From NCBI GenBank assembly GCA_903903985.1, contig CAIVAT010000018.1:124001-188000 (forward strand): a stretch of DNA of 64,000 bases, given 5' to 3'. The number at the start of each line of letters is the position of its first letter. The first letter of the stretch is position 1. Both the position numbers and the translations under genes were made by a program. Source of the stretch: an uncultured Bacteroidales bacterium. Lineage in GTDB: Bacteria > Bacteroidota > Bacteroidia > Bacteroidales > FEN-979. Below are positions 26,834 to 35,241 of this stretch, in pieces. Below the pieces are notes generated by a model that was not told the DNA's origin, ran no database searches, and was given only the letters and a program-made list of their open reading frames with translations.

Positions 26834-27878
26834 TGGTTTGTTTGTTAAATGAAAGTAAAAGAAGAGAAACTCCTCCCAACGCCAGGATCATACTGGTTTG
26901 GGCAGTCCAGGAAATCCATCCCAGGGCCAAACCGGTGGTCCGAACGATGCCATAAAGCATCATGGTTTCCTGAATGATCGCAGGATAAAGCCCGATGCCT
27001 CCGGGAGTGACCATGATTCCGACACTGCCTAATACCAGTCCCGACAGTGCTGCTCCAGGACTCAGGGTACTTGTATCGGTGAAACAGAAAAAACAGACGT
27101 AGAGCATGAAAAAATAAAGTACCCAGATGGCAATTGAATAGAAAATGAAGAGTCCGGGTTTGCTGATCAGGCTTAAGGATTTAAGACCTTCCCAAAACCC
27201 AAGGATCAGCCTCATTACTTTATGAAACAGTGAGGAAGCCGCAATCTTCTTGCGCAGCAAATAGATAATGGCGATTAATAATGCGCCAAAAGCAATTGAT
27301 GAAAAAAGAAATACCCTGCCGAACAGCGGGTTGTTGAATTTTTCAGCCAGTTTTGGATAAATGTTGGTGTTCAGATAATGGCCGATCGTGCCTGCCTGGG
27401 TTACGATCATCAGAAAAAACAGGAAGATGAAGATGATCATGTCAATTGCCCGTTCGGTGATGACGGTGCCAAACGACTTATTGAATGGTATTTTCTCATA
27501 ACGGGCAAGAATGCCGCAACGCGTAACTTCGCCCAGCCTAGGAAATGCCATATTTGCGAAATAACCTACCATCACTGCGAAGAATGTATTCTTCAGTGAA
27601 GGATGATAGCCAAGCGGTTCAAAAAACAACATCCATCGCAAGGCGCGAAGCACATGACTGGATATTCCCATCGCAACAGTAAGAATAACCCAGTTGTAAT
27701 TTGCAATCCGGAAGGAGTGTAAAATCTGGATCCGTTCTTCAGGGGTCAACCCTCTCAGGGATAACCAAATGATGAAAATACCCAACCCTAAGAAAAATGA
27801 AAACTTAATAAAGGTGGTTAACCGGTTTGTCCGGGGAGATTCTTCAATAATTAATTCTGGTATCGGGGATGGTGGCAC
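26820..27878 (-). CDS. UPF0104 / lysylphosphatidylglycerol synthase-type membrane protein
   Basis: A 352-residue polytopic protein with about eight helices, matching the flippase-like N-terminal domain of MprF (PF03706) without the lysyl-transferase domain. Typical segments are MGISSHVLRALRWMLFFEPLG, FFAVMVGYFANMAFPRLGEV and GSVGIMVTPGGIGLYPAI. It may move a lipid across the inner membrane; the substrate is unknown. It sits between panC and rfaE2 in one minus-strand group. Confidence 0.9.
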   Translation of the reverse strand: MPPSPIPELIIEESPRTNRLTTFIKFSFFLGLGIFIIWLSLRGLTPEERIQILHSFRIANYNWVILTVAMGISSHVLRALRWMLFFEPLGYHPSLKNTFFAVMVGYFANMAFPRLGEVTRCGILARYEKIPFNKSFGTVITERAIDMIIFIFLFFLMIVTQAGTIGHYLNTNIYPKLAEKFNNPLFGRVFLFSSIAFGALLIAIIYLLRKKIAASSLFHKVMRLILGFWEGLKSLSLISKPGLFIFYSIAIWVLYFFMLYVCFFCFTDTSTLSPGAALSGLVLGSVGIMVTPGGIGLYPAIIQETMMLYGIVRTTGLALGWISWTAQTSMILALGGVSLLLLSFNKQTNGKA

Positions 27879-27923
27879 GATGGATGTTCGATTTTAAAAC
27901 TTGAATACACGTCATCGGCAAAA

Positions 27924-28778
27924 TTACGAAAAAAGTTCAATATTGTCGATCAGTCTGACGTCGCCCAGAAAAACGGCCGCAAAAGCCACCGCCCGTTCTT
28001 TGTTATTCCAGTCTTTAATTGGCACCAGGCTGTCTTTGTCTGCGATCTCAAAATATTCAACCTGCATCCCCCGAATTTCCTGGATTTTTTTGATGGCCCA
28101 TGCTTTAAGTTCACGAACAGGAATGTTTCCTGCCTGTTCCCTGACCTTCAACAGCGTTTGATAAATTCCCAGTGCCAGGTTACGCTCTGCAATGGTCAGC
28201 CTCATGTTCCTCGAACTCATTGCCAATCCATCGGCTTCCCTGACGGTTTCACATGGAATTATTTTCACAGGCAGTTCAAGCGTTTCTGCCATGAACTTGA
28301 TGATCGCAAGTTGCTGAAAATCTTTTTTCCCAAAGTAGGCACGGGTTGGCTGGATGATATCAAAAAATTTCTTCACAACAATAGCCACGCCATTGAAATG
28401 ACCCGGACGGAATTTGCCCTCCATGACCTTGTCCAGCAAGCCAAATTCCAGGTTGAATTTTACCGGTTCTCCTTGAGGATACATTTCAGCTGTTTCCGGG
28501 GAGAAGACGAGGTCGCATCCGGCAGCTTCAAGCATCATTGTATCACGTTCAAGGGTGCGCGGGTATTTTGCCAGATCTTCTGCGTTGTTAAACTGTATCG
28601 GATTGACAAAAATGCTGCAGACAGTAAGTTCATTTTCCCGTTTTGATCTGTTCACCAAGTCAAGGTGGCCTTCATGCAATGCCCCCATCGTAGGAACAAA
28701 TCCAATCGTCAACCCCTTTTCTTTCAGGCAATTCAGATAGTCTGTTGTTATTGATTTGCTTGTAAAAAGTTTCATCAT
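27924..28778 (-). CDS. panC: Pantothenate synthetase
   Basis: A 284-residue ligase that joins pantoate and beta-alanine with ATP. The ATP-binding PTMGALHEGHLDLV (HxGH) lies near 29-42, and FGKKDFQQLAIIK and MSSRNMRLTIAERN are in place. Length is typical. No panD lies next to it, although panC and panD are often paired in Bacteroidota; beta-alanine supply must be encoded elsewhere. It is the first gene of the panC-UPF0104-rfaE2-radA group. Confidence 0.97.
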   Translation of the reverse strand: MMKLFTSKSITTDYLNCLKEKGLTIGFVPTMGALHEGHLDLVNRSKRENELTVCSIFVNPIQFNNAEDLAKYPRTLERDTMMLEAAGCDLVFSPETAEMYPQGEPVKFNLEFGLLDKVMEGKFRPGHFNGVAIVVKKFFDIIQPTRAYFGKKDFQQLAIIKFMAETLELPVKIIPCETVREADGLAMSSRNMRLTIAERNLALGIYQTLLKVREQAGNIPVRELKAWAIKKIQEIRGMQVEYFEIADKDSLVPIKDWNNKERAVAFAAVFLGDVRLIDNIELFS

Positions 28779-28832
28779 GTGTATGGCGTCAAAATATCTT
28801 TTTTATGAGCGATCACAGGTATCAGTGCCTAT

Positions 28833-29798
28833 TTAATCCTGAATACAACGCACGGAGAAACCGTATTGCTTATGGAAGTTGGCACGATAAATATTCGTTA
28901 CATCATAGTGAAGATAGCGGTACCATGAATAGTCAGGGTTATAGGCCGAACGGGTCCACCAGAAGCCATCGGTGCCAAGGTTGATAAACGTACCATCAGT
29001 ATATTCCCTGCGGCCACCCGGCAAGGCTGTAAAACCACTCGCATTTGTTGCCCCTGTGTTCGGTGTGATCCAATGTGACAAACCGGTTTCCTTTAATTTC
29101 GCGCCTGAAACATTTTCGTTGCCAAGGTAAGTTGTTAAAGTGGCCCATTCCGCATCCGAAGCCACATGCCACCCGGTCGGAGCGATGTTCCGGCTGTCGG
29201 ATACGGCAAACCAATTGTATAATCTGCCATAAGTGGCAATTTTATCCGGATCAGATGTGTTTCCATAATTGCAATAGGCGTGGGTGGTCAGATTTTTCCA
29301 GGTCAGATTCACCGAAACTTCCGGGATGGAATCGCCGTTGCGGTATCTGGTAGTACGCAGGTTTTCAGCCATCCATACTTGTGTGCCGATGGTGATTGTT
29401 TTATAAATGTTGCCGTCGATGTCAGACATTGTGCCATAGGTCAGGTTTGGATTAAAGATGGCATGGCTTATCCCGCGATAGATCACATTGATTTTTACCG
29501 TTTTGGTTGCTGTTTTGTATGCACTTGCATCTGCAGGCGAAAAATAAACATCCAGATCCTGATTTGATCCTGCAGGTAGTTTTGTCCCTGAAGCCGGAGT
29601 GTAGGTGAATGTGCCCGCAACCTCGGCCGTTGCATTCAATTGTGTGGTATCCAGCAATGTTCCATAAGCAATATCCTCCGGGTTTGACCAGGTTAGGATC
29701 GGTTCTTTTTTAGTTGTTTCAGTTTTTGCACAACCGGCCATTATGGCAGCAATGAAAATCAGCAGCAGCAATGCTGGTGTTTTTATTAAATATTTCAT
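28833..29798 (-). CDS. FISUMP-domain lipoprotein (Fibrobacter succinogenes major paralogous domain)
   Basis: A 321-residue exported lipoprotein with signal peptide and lipobox ending IMAGC (Cys 23). An Ig-like or bacterial repeat region (about 35-110, TFTYTPASGTKLPAGSNQ) is followed by the TIGR02145 domain starting DIDGNIYKTITIGTQVWMAE, with YGRLYNWFAV, GWHVASDAEWATL, FWWTRSAY and the end YGFSVRCIQD. The domain resembles a C-type-lectin/sulfatase-modifying fold and its role is unknown. No T9SS tail is present, consistent with lipid anchoring. Confidence 0.9.
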   Translation of the reverse strand: MKYLIKTPALLLLIFIAAIMAGCAKTETTKKEPILTWSNPEDIAYGTLLDTTQLNATAEVAGTFTYTPASGTKLPAGSNQDLDVYFSPADASAYKTATKTVKINVIYRGISHAIFNPNLTYGTMSDIDGNIYKTITIGTQVWMAENLRTTRYRNGDSIPEVSVNLTWKNLTTHAYCNYGNTSDPDKIATYGRLYNWFAVSDSRNIAPTGWHVASDAEWATLTTYLGNENVSGAKLKETGLSHWITPNTGATNASGFTALPGGRREYTDGTFINLGTDGFWWTRSAYNPDYSWYRYLHYDVTNIYRANFHKQYGFSVRCIQD

Positions 29799-30118
29799 CA
29801 GATCGATCTATGGTTTTCACCTTGCCTTTCAAACAGAAACCGGCAACAATAATCATGTTCAAATTTAAAAGGAAATGAGAACATGATCCTGAAACAAGCT
29901 CCAAAAAAGAATTTCATCGGAACAAGGTAAACGAAGGCTGAAAGGTACTAATAAACACTCAATGTATTGAACGGGAGAAAAAATTACCTTATTTTATAAT
30001 TCATTCTTGGGTAATTTTTGAAAATCGTTGTATCTTAGCGTGGGTTTTATTAGCGTTTCGGGGTTAATGGAAATATGACCCAGGGATTATATTTCAGTTG
30101 CTAGACATTACCAGCAGC
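29799..30118. other. Intergenic region with divergent promoters and an inverted repeat
   Basis: This 320-bp gap separates the FISUMP gene (minus) from a receiver gene (plus). It holds a minus -7 box TAAATTTG (29860-29867) and a perfect 10-bp inverted repeat, AAAAATTACC (29979-29988) and GGTAATTTTT (30010-30019). A plus-strand TATCTTAG (30031-30038) is one mismatch from the promoter consensus. No gene is seen in it. Confidence 0.5.
29860..29867 (-). promoter_or_regulatory. -7 box (TAAATTTG) for the FISUMP lipoprotein
   Basis: Minus-strand TAAATTTG fits TAnnTTTG, 61 bp upstream of the ATG. No clear -33 element is seen. Confidence 0.4.
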
Positions 30119-30478
30119 ATGTACAAAATATTACAAATAGAAGACCTTCCTTCCGATGCCTATCTGATACGCAGAGAGGTGAAAAAAGTGCTTGACGCTT
30201 GTGAATTCCAGATAGTTGATTCACGGGAGCCTTTTTTACAGGCACTGGTTGATTTTAAACCAGATATCATCATCTCCGATTTCAGCATGCCTGGTTTTGA
30301 CTGGTATACCGCACTCAAGCTCACTCTGGTCCATGCACCCCATACCCCGTTTATCGTTGTCACCGGTTCAACCAGCCCTGAAATCAGCAGGGAATGTATA
30401 GATGCCGGAGTGACGGAATTTATCAGTAAAAATTCTATTCAGAAACTGGGACCGGCAATCCTGAATGCCCTTAAATAA
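30119..30478 (+). CDS. Single-domain response regulator (receiver only)
   Basis: A 119-residue receiver starting MYKILQIEDLPSDAYLI. The acidic site is IEDLPSDA, the phosphoacceptor is in IIISDFSMPGFDWYTAL, the switch Thr in FIVVTGST and the Lys in EFISKNSI. A TTG seven codons upstream is possible but has no support. The unusual IEDLPSD start and the GFDW loop resemble Rcp1-like receivers that often pair with bacteriophytochromes or PAS kinases. The partner kinase is not in the immediate neighbourhood. It is convergent with amt. Confidence 0.85.
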   Translation: MYKILQIEDLPSDAYLIRREVKKVLDACEFQIVDSREPFLQALVDFKPDIIISDFSMPGFDWYTALKLTLVHAPHTPFIVVTGSTSPEISRECIDAGVTEFISKNSIQKLGPAILNALK

Positions 30479-30539
30479 AGAACCATAACGGAACTTTCCT
30501 CATTTTCTGGTGGGGGAGTTACAGAACTTGCCGAAACTA

Positions 30540-31769
30540 TCAGAGCGACCCTTCATCGTATGCCTTTTCCCCATGCAATGCCACATCCAGTCCAGCTTTC
30601 TCATGTTCTCCGGAAACTCTTACCGGTGTGATCAGGTTGATGAGGGCAAGCATGATATAAGTGAAAATAAAGGCATAAGCAGAAGCAGCAACAACGGTAA
30701 TCAGTTGTTTGAAGAAAAAAGTACCTTGGCCGAACCACAACCCTTCAGATAAAACAGCCGGATTGATCATTTTCGTTGCAAATACGCCAAGCAGGATGGT
30801 TCCCAGCAAGCCGCCTACGCCGTGAACTCCCCATACATCAAGCGCATCATCCCACTTCAGTTTGTTTTTCAACTGAACTGCCAGGTAGCAGGTAATCCCT
30901 GCTGCGACACCGATGATGGGAGCGGACCACATCGGGACAAAACCGGCACAGGGCGTAATGGTTGCCAACCCGGCAATGGAACCCGTGAGCAGACCCAACA
31001 GTTTTGGCCGTCCTTCCCTGATCCATTCCACAGCAACCCAGGCGGCTGTGGCAAATGAAGCAGCCACATCGGTGTTGATGAAAGCAAGTGCCGTGATTTT
31101 ATCAACCTGGAGCTCACTGCCGGCATTAAATCCGTACCAGCCAAACCAGAGCAGCCCGCTTCCGATGGCGACAAGCGGAATGCTGTTGGGGATCGAGCTT
31201 TTATCAGTCCTTGCCCCGACATAAAACACCGAGGCCAGTGCAGCGAAACCTGCTGTTGCATGAACCACGATTCCGCCGGCAAAGTCAAGAACCCCCCACT
31301 GTGCAAGCATTCCGTTGCCCCAGATCATGTGAACAAAAGGGTAATAAACCATGATCTGCCAAACCGTCAGGAAGATCATGTACGAACGGAAGGTCACACG
31401 GTTTACGAAAGCGCCGGTGATCAGGGCCGGGGTGATGATGGCAAACATCATCTGGTAAACGATAAAAACAATCTCGGGAATCTTGCCATTGCCGGCATAA
31501 ATGGAATCAATGCTTACACCATGGAGGAAAACTTTTTCCAGGTTGCCGAAAATTCCACCAACTCCGCCACTGAAGCAAAGCGAATAACCAAAGGTGACCC
31601 AAAGAACGGTCGTCCACCCCAGCGAGGCGAAACTCTGGATCATGATCCCAAGAATGTTTCTTTTCGTGGCAAGACCGCCATAAAAAAATGCCAGAGCCGG
31701 CGTCATTAACATCACCAGGCTTGCCGATAATAGCATGAACCCGGTTGAACCAACATCGATTGTTCCCAT
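30540..31769 (-). CDS. amt: Ammonium transporter (Amt family)
   Basis: A 409-residue membrane protein with eleven predicted helices. MLMTPALAFFYGGLATKRN is the family N-terminus after the first helix, and DFAGGIVVHATAGFAAL and DVWGVHGVGGLLGT carry the two pore His regions. No glnK PII gene lies beside it, which is unusual because amtB and glnK are usually linked. A TorF-like barrel gene lies directly upstream in the same direction. Its start is preceded by a heptamer array. Confidence 0.96.
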   Translation of the reverse strand: MGTIDVGSTGFMLLSASLVMLMTPALAFFYGGLATKRNILGIMIQSFASLGWTTVLWVTFGYSLCFSGGVGGIFGNLEKVFLHGVSIDSIYAGNGKIPEIVFIVYQMMFAIITPALITGAFVNRVTFRSYMIFLTVWQIMVYYPFVHMIWGNGMLAQWGVLDFAGGIVVHATAGFAALASVFYVGARTDKSSIPNSIPLVAIGSGLLWFGWYGFNAGSELQVDKITALAFINTDVAASFATAAWVAVEWIREGRPKLLGLLTGSIAGLATITPCAGFVPMWSAPIIGVAAGITCYLAVQLKNKLKWDDALDVWGVHGVGGLLGTILLGVFATKMINPAVLSEGLWFGQGTFFFKQLITVVAASAYAFIFTYIMLALINLITPVRVSGEHEKAGLDVALHGEKAYDEGSL

Positions 31770-31802
31770 TTTACAATTTTAGATTTACAATTTTAGAGTT
31801 AC
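31770..31802. repeat. Heptamer array, family D (TTTACAA/TTTTAGA words) before amt
   Basis: The 14-bp unit TTTACAATTTTAGA occurs twice, which equals four heptamers, directly upstream of the amt ATG and inside the gap to the barrel gene. Confidence 0.75.
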
Positions 31803-31826
31803 GACTGTATATTAATATTTCATCAT

Positions 31827-32654
31827 TTATAAAGAGATCCCGAAAACCAAAAACACGCTCTCCGCCTGCGGATTGGTTATTACAGAGCCGAAAACAGGTA
31901 GTGCATACTCTTTCGAAATTTGGATGGATTTGTTAACACATACTCCTGTGTTGATAATCCCGCCATAAGGTCCGTACCAGGCAGAGCCGAAAGGGATGCC
32001 TCCGACAAAGGGTTTTATCCCAAATCCTTTGACAGTGAACTGGTAAGCGGCTTCCAGATAGGTTGAATAATTATTATCGCTTCCCGCCCCGTAAACCCCG
32101 GAGGAATCTTTTCCTTTGTCGGCCCCGTAAACAAAAGTTCCTGCATACAGCTGCAAAGGAAATTTTTCGGGGCCGGCCCATGAAAGGCAAACCTCAACGG
32201 TATGTCCGGTGGAATTCTTTTTAAAGTTGAAATACTTGTTCCCTGTGTTCGGACTGAGCGAATTTGGAAAAAAATAATCGTATGCCATGAGCGTGAAGCC
32301 TTTCATGGTATAGGAGACATACATGTCAAACTCGGCATAATGACCCATGTTGGCGACGGTAGAGTCATTGATCTTCCTGGAATATTGGCCCATCCCATAG
32401 GAGCCCCAGAAGCCGGCCTTGAACCCGGCAACGGAAAAAGCCACAGCAGGCTGAATACCGGGAGAATTCCCATAATCCGCCCCGCGCCAGACATAACGGC
32501 TTACCAGGTCGGCCCCGGCACTGAAAGTGGCTGAACCGGAACTCTTTTCTTCCATTTTGTTTTCATCCTGAAGTTGCGCAAATGCTACCGTGGAAAAACT
32601 CAAAAAAAGAGTGATAAAAACAATCAGTTTATGGAGGGTGATAGGTTTTACCAT
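31827..32654 (-). CDS. TorF-like putative outer-membrane porin, paralogue
   Basis: About 275 residues. The signal peptide starts at MVKPITLHKLIVF; other in-frame starts lie at 32660 and 32687. [20 protein letters not shown] and the closing VFLVFGISL closely match the barrel at 8314-9159. In Proteobacteria TorF/TIGR02001 genes are often next to glnK-amtB, and here the gene is directly upstream of amt. A role in nitrogen uptake across the outer membrane is a reasonable inference, but the transported solute is unproven. Confidence 0.78.
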   Translation of the reverse strand: MVKPITLHKLIVFITLFLSFSTVAFAQLQDENKMEEKSSGSATFSAGADLVSRYVWRGADYGNSPGIQPAVAFSVAGFKAGFWGSYGMGQYSRKINDSTVANMGHYAEFDMYVSYTMKGFTLMAYDYFFPNSLSPNTGNKYFNFKKNSTGHTVEVCLSWAGPEKFPLQLYAGTFVYGADKGKDSSGVYGAGSDNNYSTYLEAAYQFTVKGFGIKPFVGGIPFGSAWYGPYGGIINTGVCVNKSIQISKEYALPVFGSVITNPQAESVFLVFGISL

Positions 32655-32777
32655 CAGCATGTGATTTGTTAATTTTTTAACATGCAATGGTAAGGCGATT
32701 GTTAAACGCTTGCAATCCTGTAAACTACTGAATTTTACTCAGCAAACAACAGAGATGGTTGTACGTGAATTTCTTAC

Positions 32778-33437
32778 CTAGATCTCAACGATCTTATTCC
32801 TGATGGCATACTTGATCAGTTCCACGGTCGATTTCAGTTCGAGCTTTTTCATGATGTGGTTTTTATGGGTTTCCACGGTTCGGATGCTGATGTCGAGTTG
32901 GTCGCTGATCTCCTTGTTGATGAATCCTTCGGCAAAAAGCTTGAGGATTTCGATTTCGCGTGCAGTAAGCGGAATCGGTCCGCGCTGGGGGGTAAGGTCA
33001 TCCTCCTTGGCTTTTCGCACATAACTTTTCAGCATGATCCTGGAGATGGAGTCGGCAAAAAATTCATCGCCTTCATAAATGGCATGGATGGCACTGAGCA
33101 GTTCTTCCCGGGAGGTGTTTTTCGGCAGGTATCCCCGTGCCCCGGCTTTCAGCGAATTGAATATGAAATCCTCATTCGTATACATGGAGAGGATGAGCAC
33201 CTTGGTTTCCGGGTATTCGGCCGTAATCCGTTTCGTAATTTCGATGCCATTGGTATCGGGCAATGAGATATCAAGGATGAGGATATCGGGTGGTTCAAGG
33301 GCTATTTTTTCAAAACACTCTTTGCCCGAAGAGGCTTCTCCAAGAATGGAAAGCTCTTCGGCACTCACAAGCAAGGCTTTGATCCCATCCCTCACGAGCT
33401 GGTGATCATCCACGAGAAAAATCCTGATCTTTGGCAT
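32778..33437 (-). CDS. NarL/FixJ-type response regulator
   Basis: A 219-residue transcription factor. The receiver domain has VDDHQLV near 8, the phosphoacceptor in ILILDISLPDTNGIE near 55 and PKNTS with the conserved Lys. The LuxR-type HTH covers about 150-210 (LTAREIEILKLFAEGFINKE, RTVETHKNHIMKKL). Its start overlaps the 3' end of the kinase gene by 32 bp, so the pair is translationally coupled and is almost certainly a cognate two-component system. Target genes are unknown. Confidence 0.95.
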   Translation of the reverse strand: MPKIRIFLVDDHQLVRDGIKALLVSAEELSILGEASSGKECFEKIALEPPDILILDISLPDTNGIEITKRITAEYPETKVLILSMYTNEDFIFNSLKAGARGYLPKNTSREELLSAIHAIYEGDEFFADSISRIMLKSYVRKAKEDDLTPQRGPIPLTAREIEILKLFAEGFINKEISDQLDISIRTVETHKNHIMKKLELKSTVELIKYAIRNKIVEI

Positions 33438-35163
33438 AAGTCGCTGTAATTGGTACGTTTAAAGTTATTGTTGTGCCTTTCGCCGGGGCCGAACTGATCT
33501 CAATTTGTCCTTGCAGCAGGCTTGCCCGTTCCCGCATGTTGTGAATTCCGTTTCCACCTTTATTCAGGACATCATCAGGTGAAAATCCTTTCCCGTCATC
33601 ATGAATCACCAGGGTAAGCTGGTCTGTATACCGCAGGAGATGAACCCACACTTCATGTGCATCCGCATGTTTTACGATGTTGTTCAGCGCTTCCTGGATC
33701 AGCCGGTAAATATAGGTCTTGATCTTTTGATCGAGGTCGTCGAAATTCCCTTTCGCTTCAAAATGAATGCGCAAACCGCTGTGCTCCTCCGTTTCGGAAA
33801 AGAGATTGCGGAATGCGATCGGAATGCTGAATACCTCAAGGACGGAAGGCATCAGGTTGTTCGAAATGCGGCGAACTTCATCGATGATCTGATCAAAATA
33901 TTTTTTCAGCTCCTGGATGGAATTCCGGATGTCTTTCCCTTCCAGGTACAAGAGATTTTCAAGACGCAATTTGATGGCAATCAGTGATTGGCCGATACCA
34001 TCGTGCAATTCACGCGACAGGCGCTGCCGTTCCATCTCCTCTCCATCGAAAACAGACCTCATTCGTCCGAAACGCTCCATCTGAAGTTCGGTGGTTTTTT
34101 CTTTGATCTGGTGGGCCATGATGTTGAACGACCTGGTGAGTGCCCCGATCTCATCGTCGGTGTCGACAGGAAGGTTGATGTCATAATTCCCCATCCCGAG
34201 ATTTACCGATGCATCCCTGAGCCGGATCAGCGGTTTGGTAATGCGCCTGGAAATGAGTAAAACACATATAAAAAAAACGATCAGGATGATGGCGCTTAGC
34301 AAGAGGATGCGTGTCCGGGTTTCATAAATAGGCACCATGGCTTCCTGCGTGTCAATTTCCGCTAATATCACCCATTTCAAACCGGGCACATCGATCGTAC
34401 TGTACGACGAAAGGACAGGGATGTTGCGGTAGTCATTGGTTGTGATCACACCGGTGCTGCCTGCAAGGGCTTTGACTGCGGATTGTGTCCTGGCGATCGT
34501 TTTCAGGATCGAATTTGGCTGAAACCTTGACGTGGAGCGCATCCTGAAATCGGGACCCACCAGGTAGGTTTCACCACTGAGCCCAAGTCCGCTCAACGGA
34601 TCGTTGTTCAGCATGATCGCGTTGATTGCATCTATTGAAATGGCAAGTACCAGCATTTCTCCGCCGAATCGGCTTTTACCTGCAACCCCGTTCATTTTGG
34701 CAGCGATCAGCTGGTATGGAATGCCAGAACGGGCATCAGCAAAAACATCGCACAACACTACGGCCTGGCTCTTCAACTGATTGCGGATTTTTGCCAACAG
34801 GTTATCAGAAATCACATGTTGAGGGGAACCAGGGGAATCAAAAAAGCCCTGGGCGATGACTCCTTCACTGCCAATGATGTAATACGCTTTGAAATATTGC
34901 CCGAGAGATCCTGCACCCGGCCCTTTCCCAAAAGGGATCGCTCCCAATCCTGCCATCAGGGTAAGGTCCCTCATCCGGTCGGCATAGAATTGGTTAATCT
35001 GGTTTTTTTTTACGATGCGGAGGGAGGTAAGTTGATCGAAAGTGCGGCTCATCAGGGCATTTCTGGTACTGAAGAATGATACGTACCCCACGATTGCGAT
35101 TGCACCGATGCCCAGCATGACAAAGTACAGGATGAGTTTTTCGGTAAGCGAGCCGATCTTCAT
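33406..35163 (-). CDS. Membrane sensor histidine kinase (HisKA_3, NarX/DesK class)
   Basis: A 585-residue kinase. A first helix near 12-30 is followed by a periplasmic sensor region of about 250 residues that looks like a double-Cache domain (MLVLAISIDAINAIMLN, WVILAEIDTQEAM). A second helix lies near 285-305, then a HAMP domain, the dimerization box RQRLSRELHDGIGQSL with the phospho-His near 386, and an HATPase domain (EALNNIVKHA, IHDDGKGFS, GNGIHNMRER). It pairs with the overlapping NarL-type regulator. Cache sensors usually bind small metabolites; the ligand is unknown. Confidence 0.94.
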   Translation of the reverse strand: MKIGSLTEKLILYFVMLGIGAIAIVGYVSFFSTRNALMSRTFDQLTSLRIVKKNQINQFYADRMRDLTLMAGLGAIPFGKGPGAGSLGQYFKAYYIIGSEGVIAQGFFDSPGSPQHVISDNLLAKIRNQLKSQAVVLCDVFADARSGIPYQLIAAKMNGVAGKSRFGGEMLVLAISIDAINAIMLNNDPLSGLGLSGETYLVGPDFRMRSTSRFQPNSILKTIARTQSAVKALAGSTGVITTNDYRNIPVLSSYSTIDVPGLKWVILAEIDTQEAMVPIYETRTRILLLSAIILIVFFICVLLISRRITKPLIRLRDASVNLGMGNYDINLPVDTDDEIGALTRSFNIMAHQIKEKTTELQMERFGRMRSVFDGEEMERQRLSRELHDGIGQSLIAIKLRLENLLYLEGKDIRNSIQELKKYFDQIIDEVRRISNNLMPSVLEVFSIPIAFRNLFSETEEHSGLRIHFEAKGNFDDLDQKIKTYIYRLIQEALNNIVKHADAHEVWVHLLRYTDQLTLVIHDDGKGFSPDDVLNKGGNGIHNMRERASLLQGQIEISSAPAKGTTITLNVPITATYAKDQDFSRG

Positions 35164-35173
35164 GGTTTTTTAT

Positions 35174-35181
35174 TACTTTTG
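35174..35181 (+). promoter_or_regulatory. -7 box (TACTTTTG) for the M1 aminopeptidase
   Basis: TACTTTTG fits TAnnTTTG. It overlaps the first possible start (35179), which supports the downstream ATG at 35242. Confidence 0.5.
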
Positions 35182-35241
35182 AATCACCTGTGCCAGGGAA
35201 ACGCAGTTGATATCCGGGCAAACATAATAAAAAAAGGAGTT

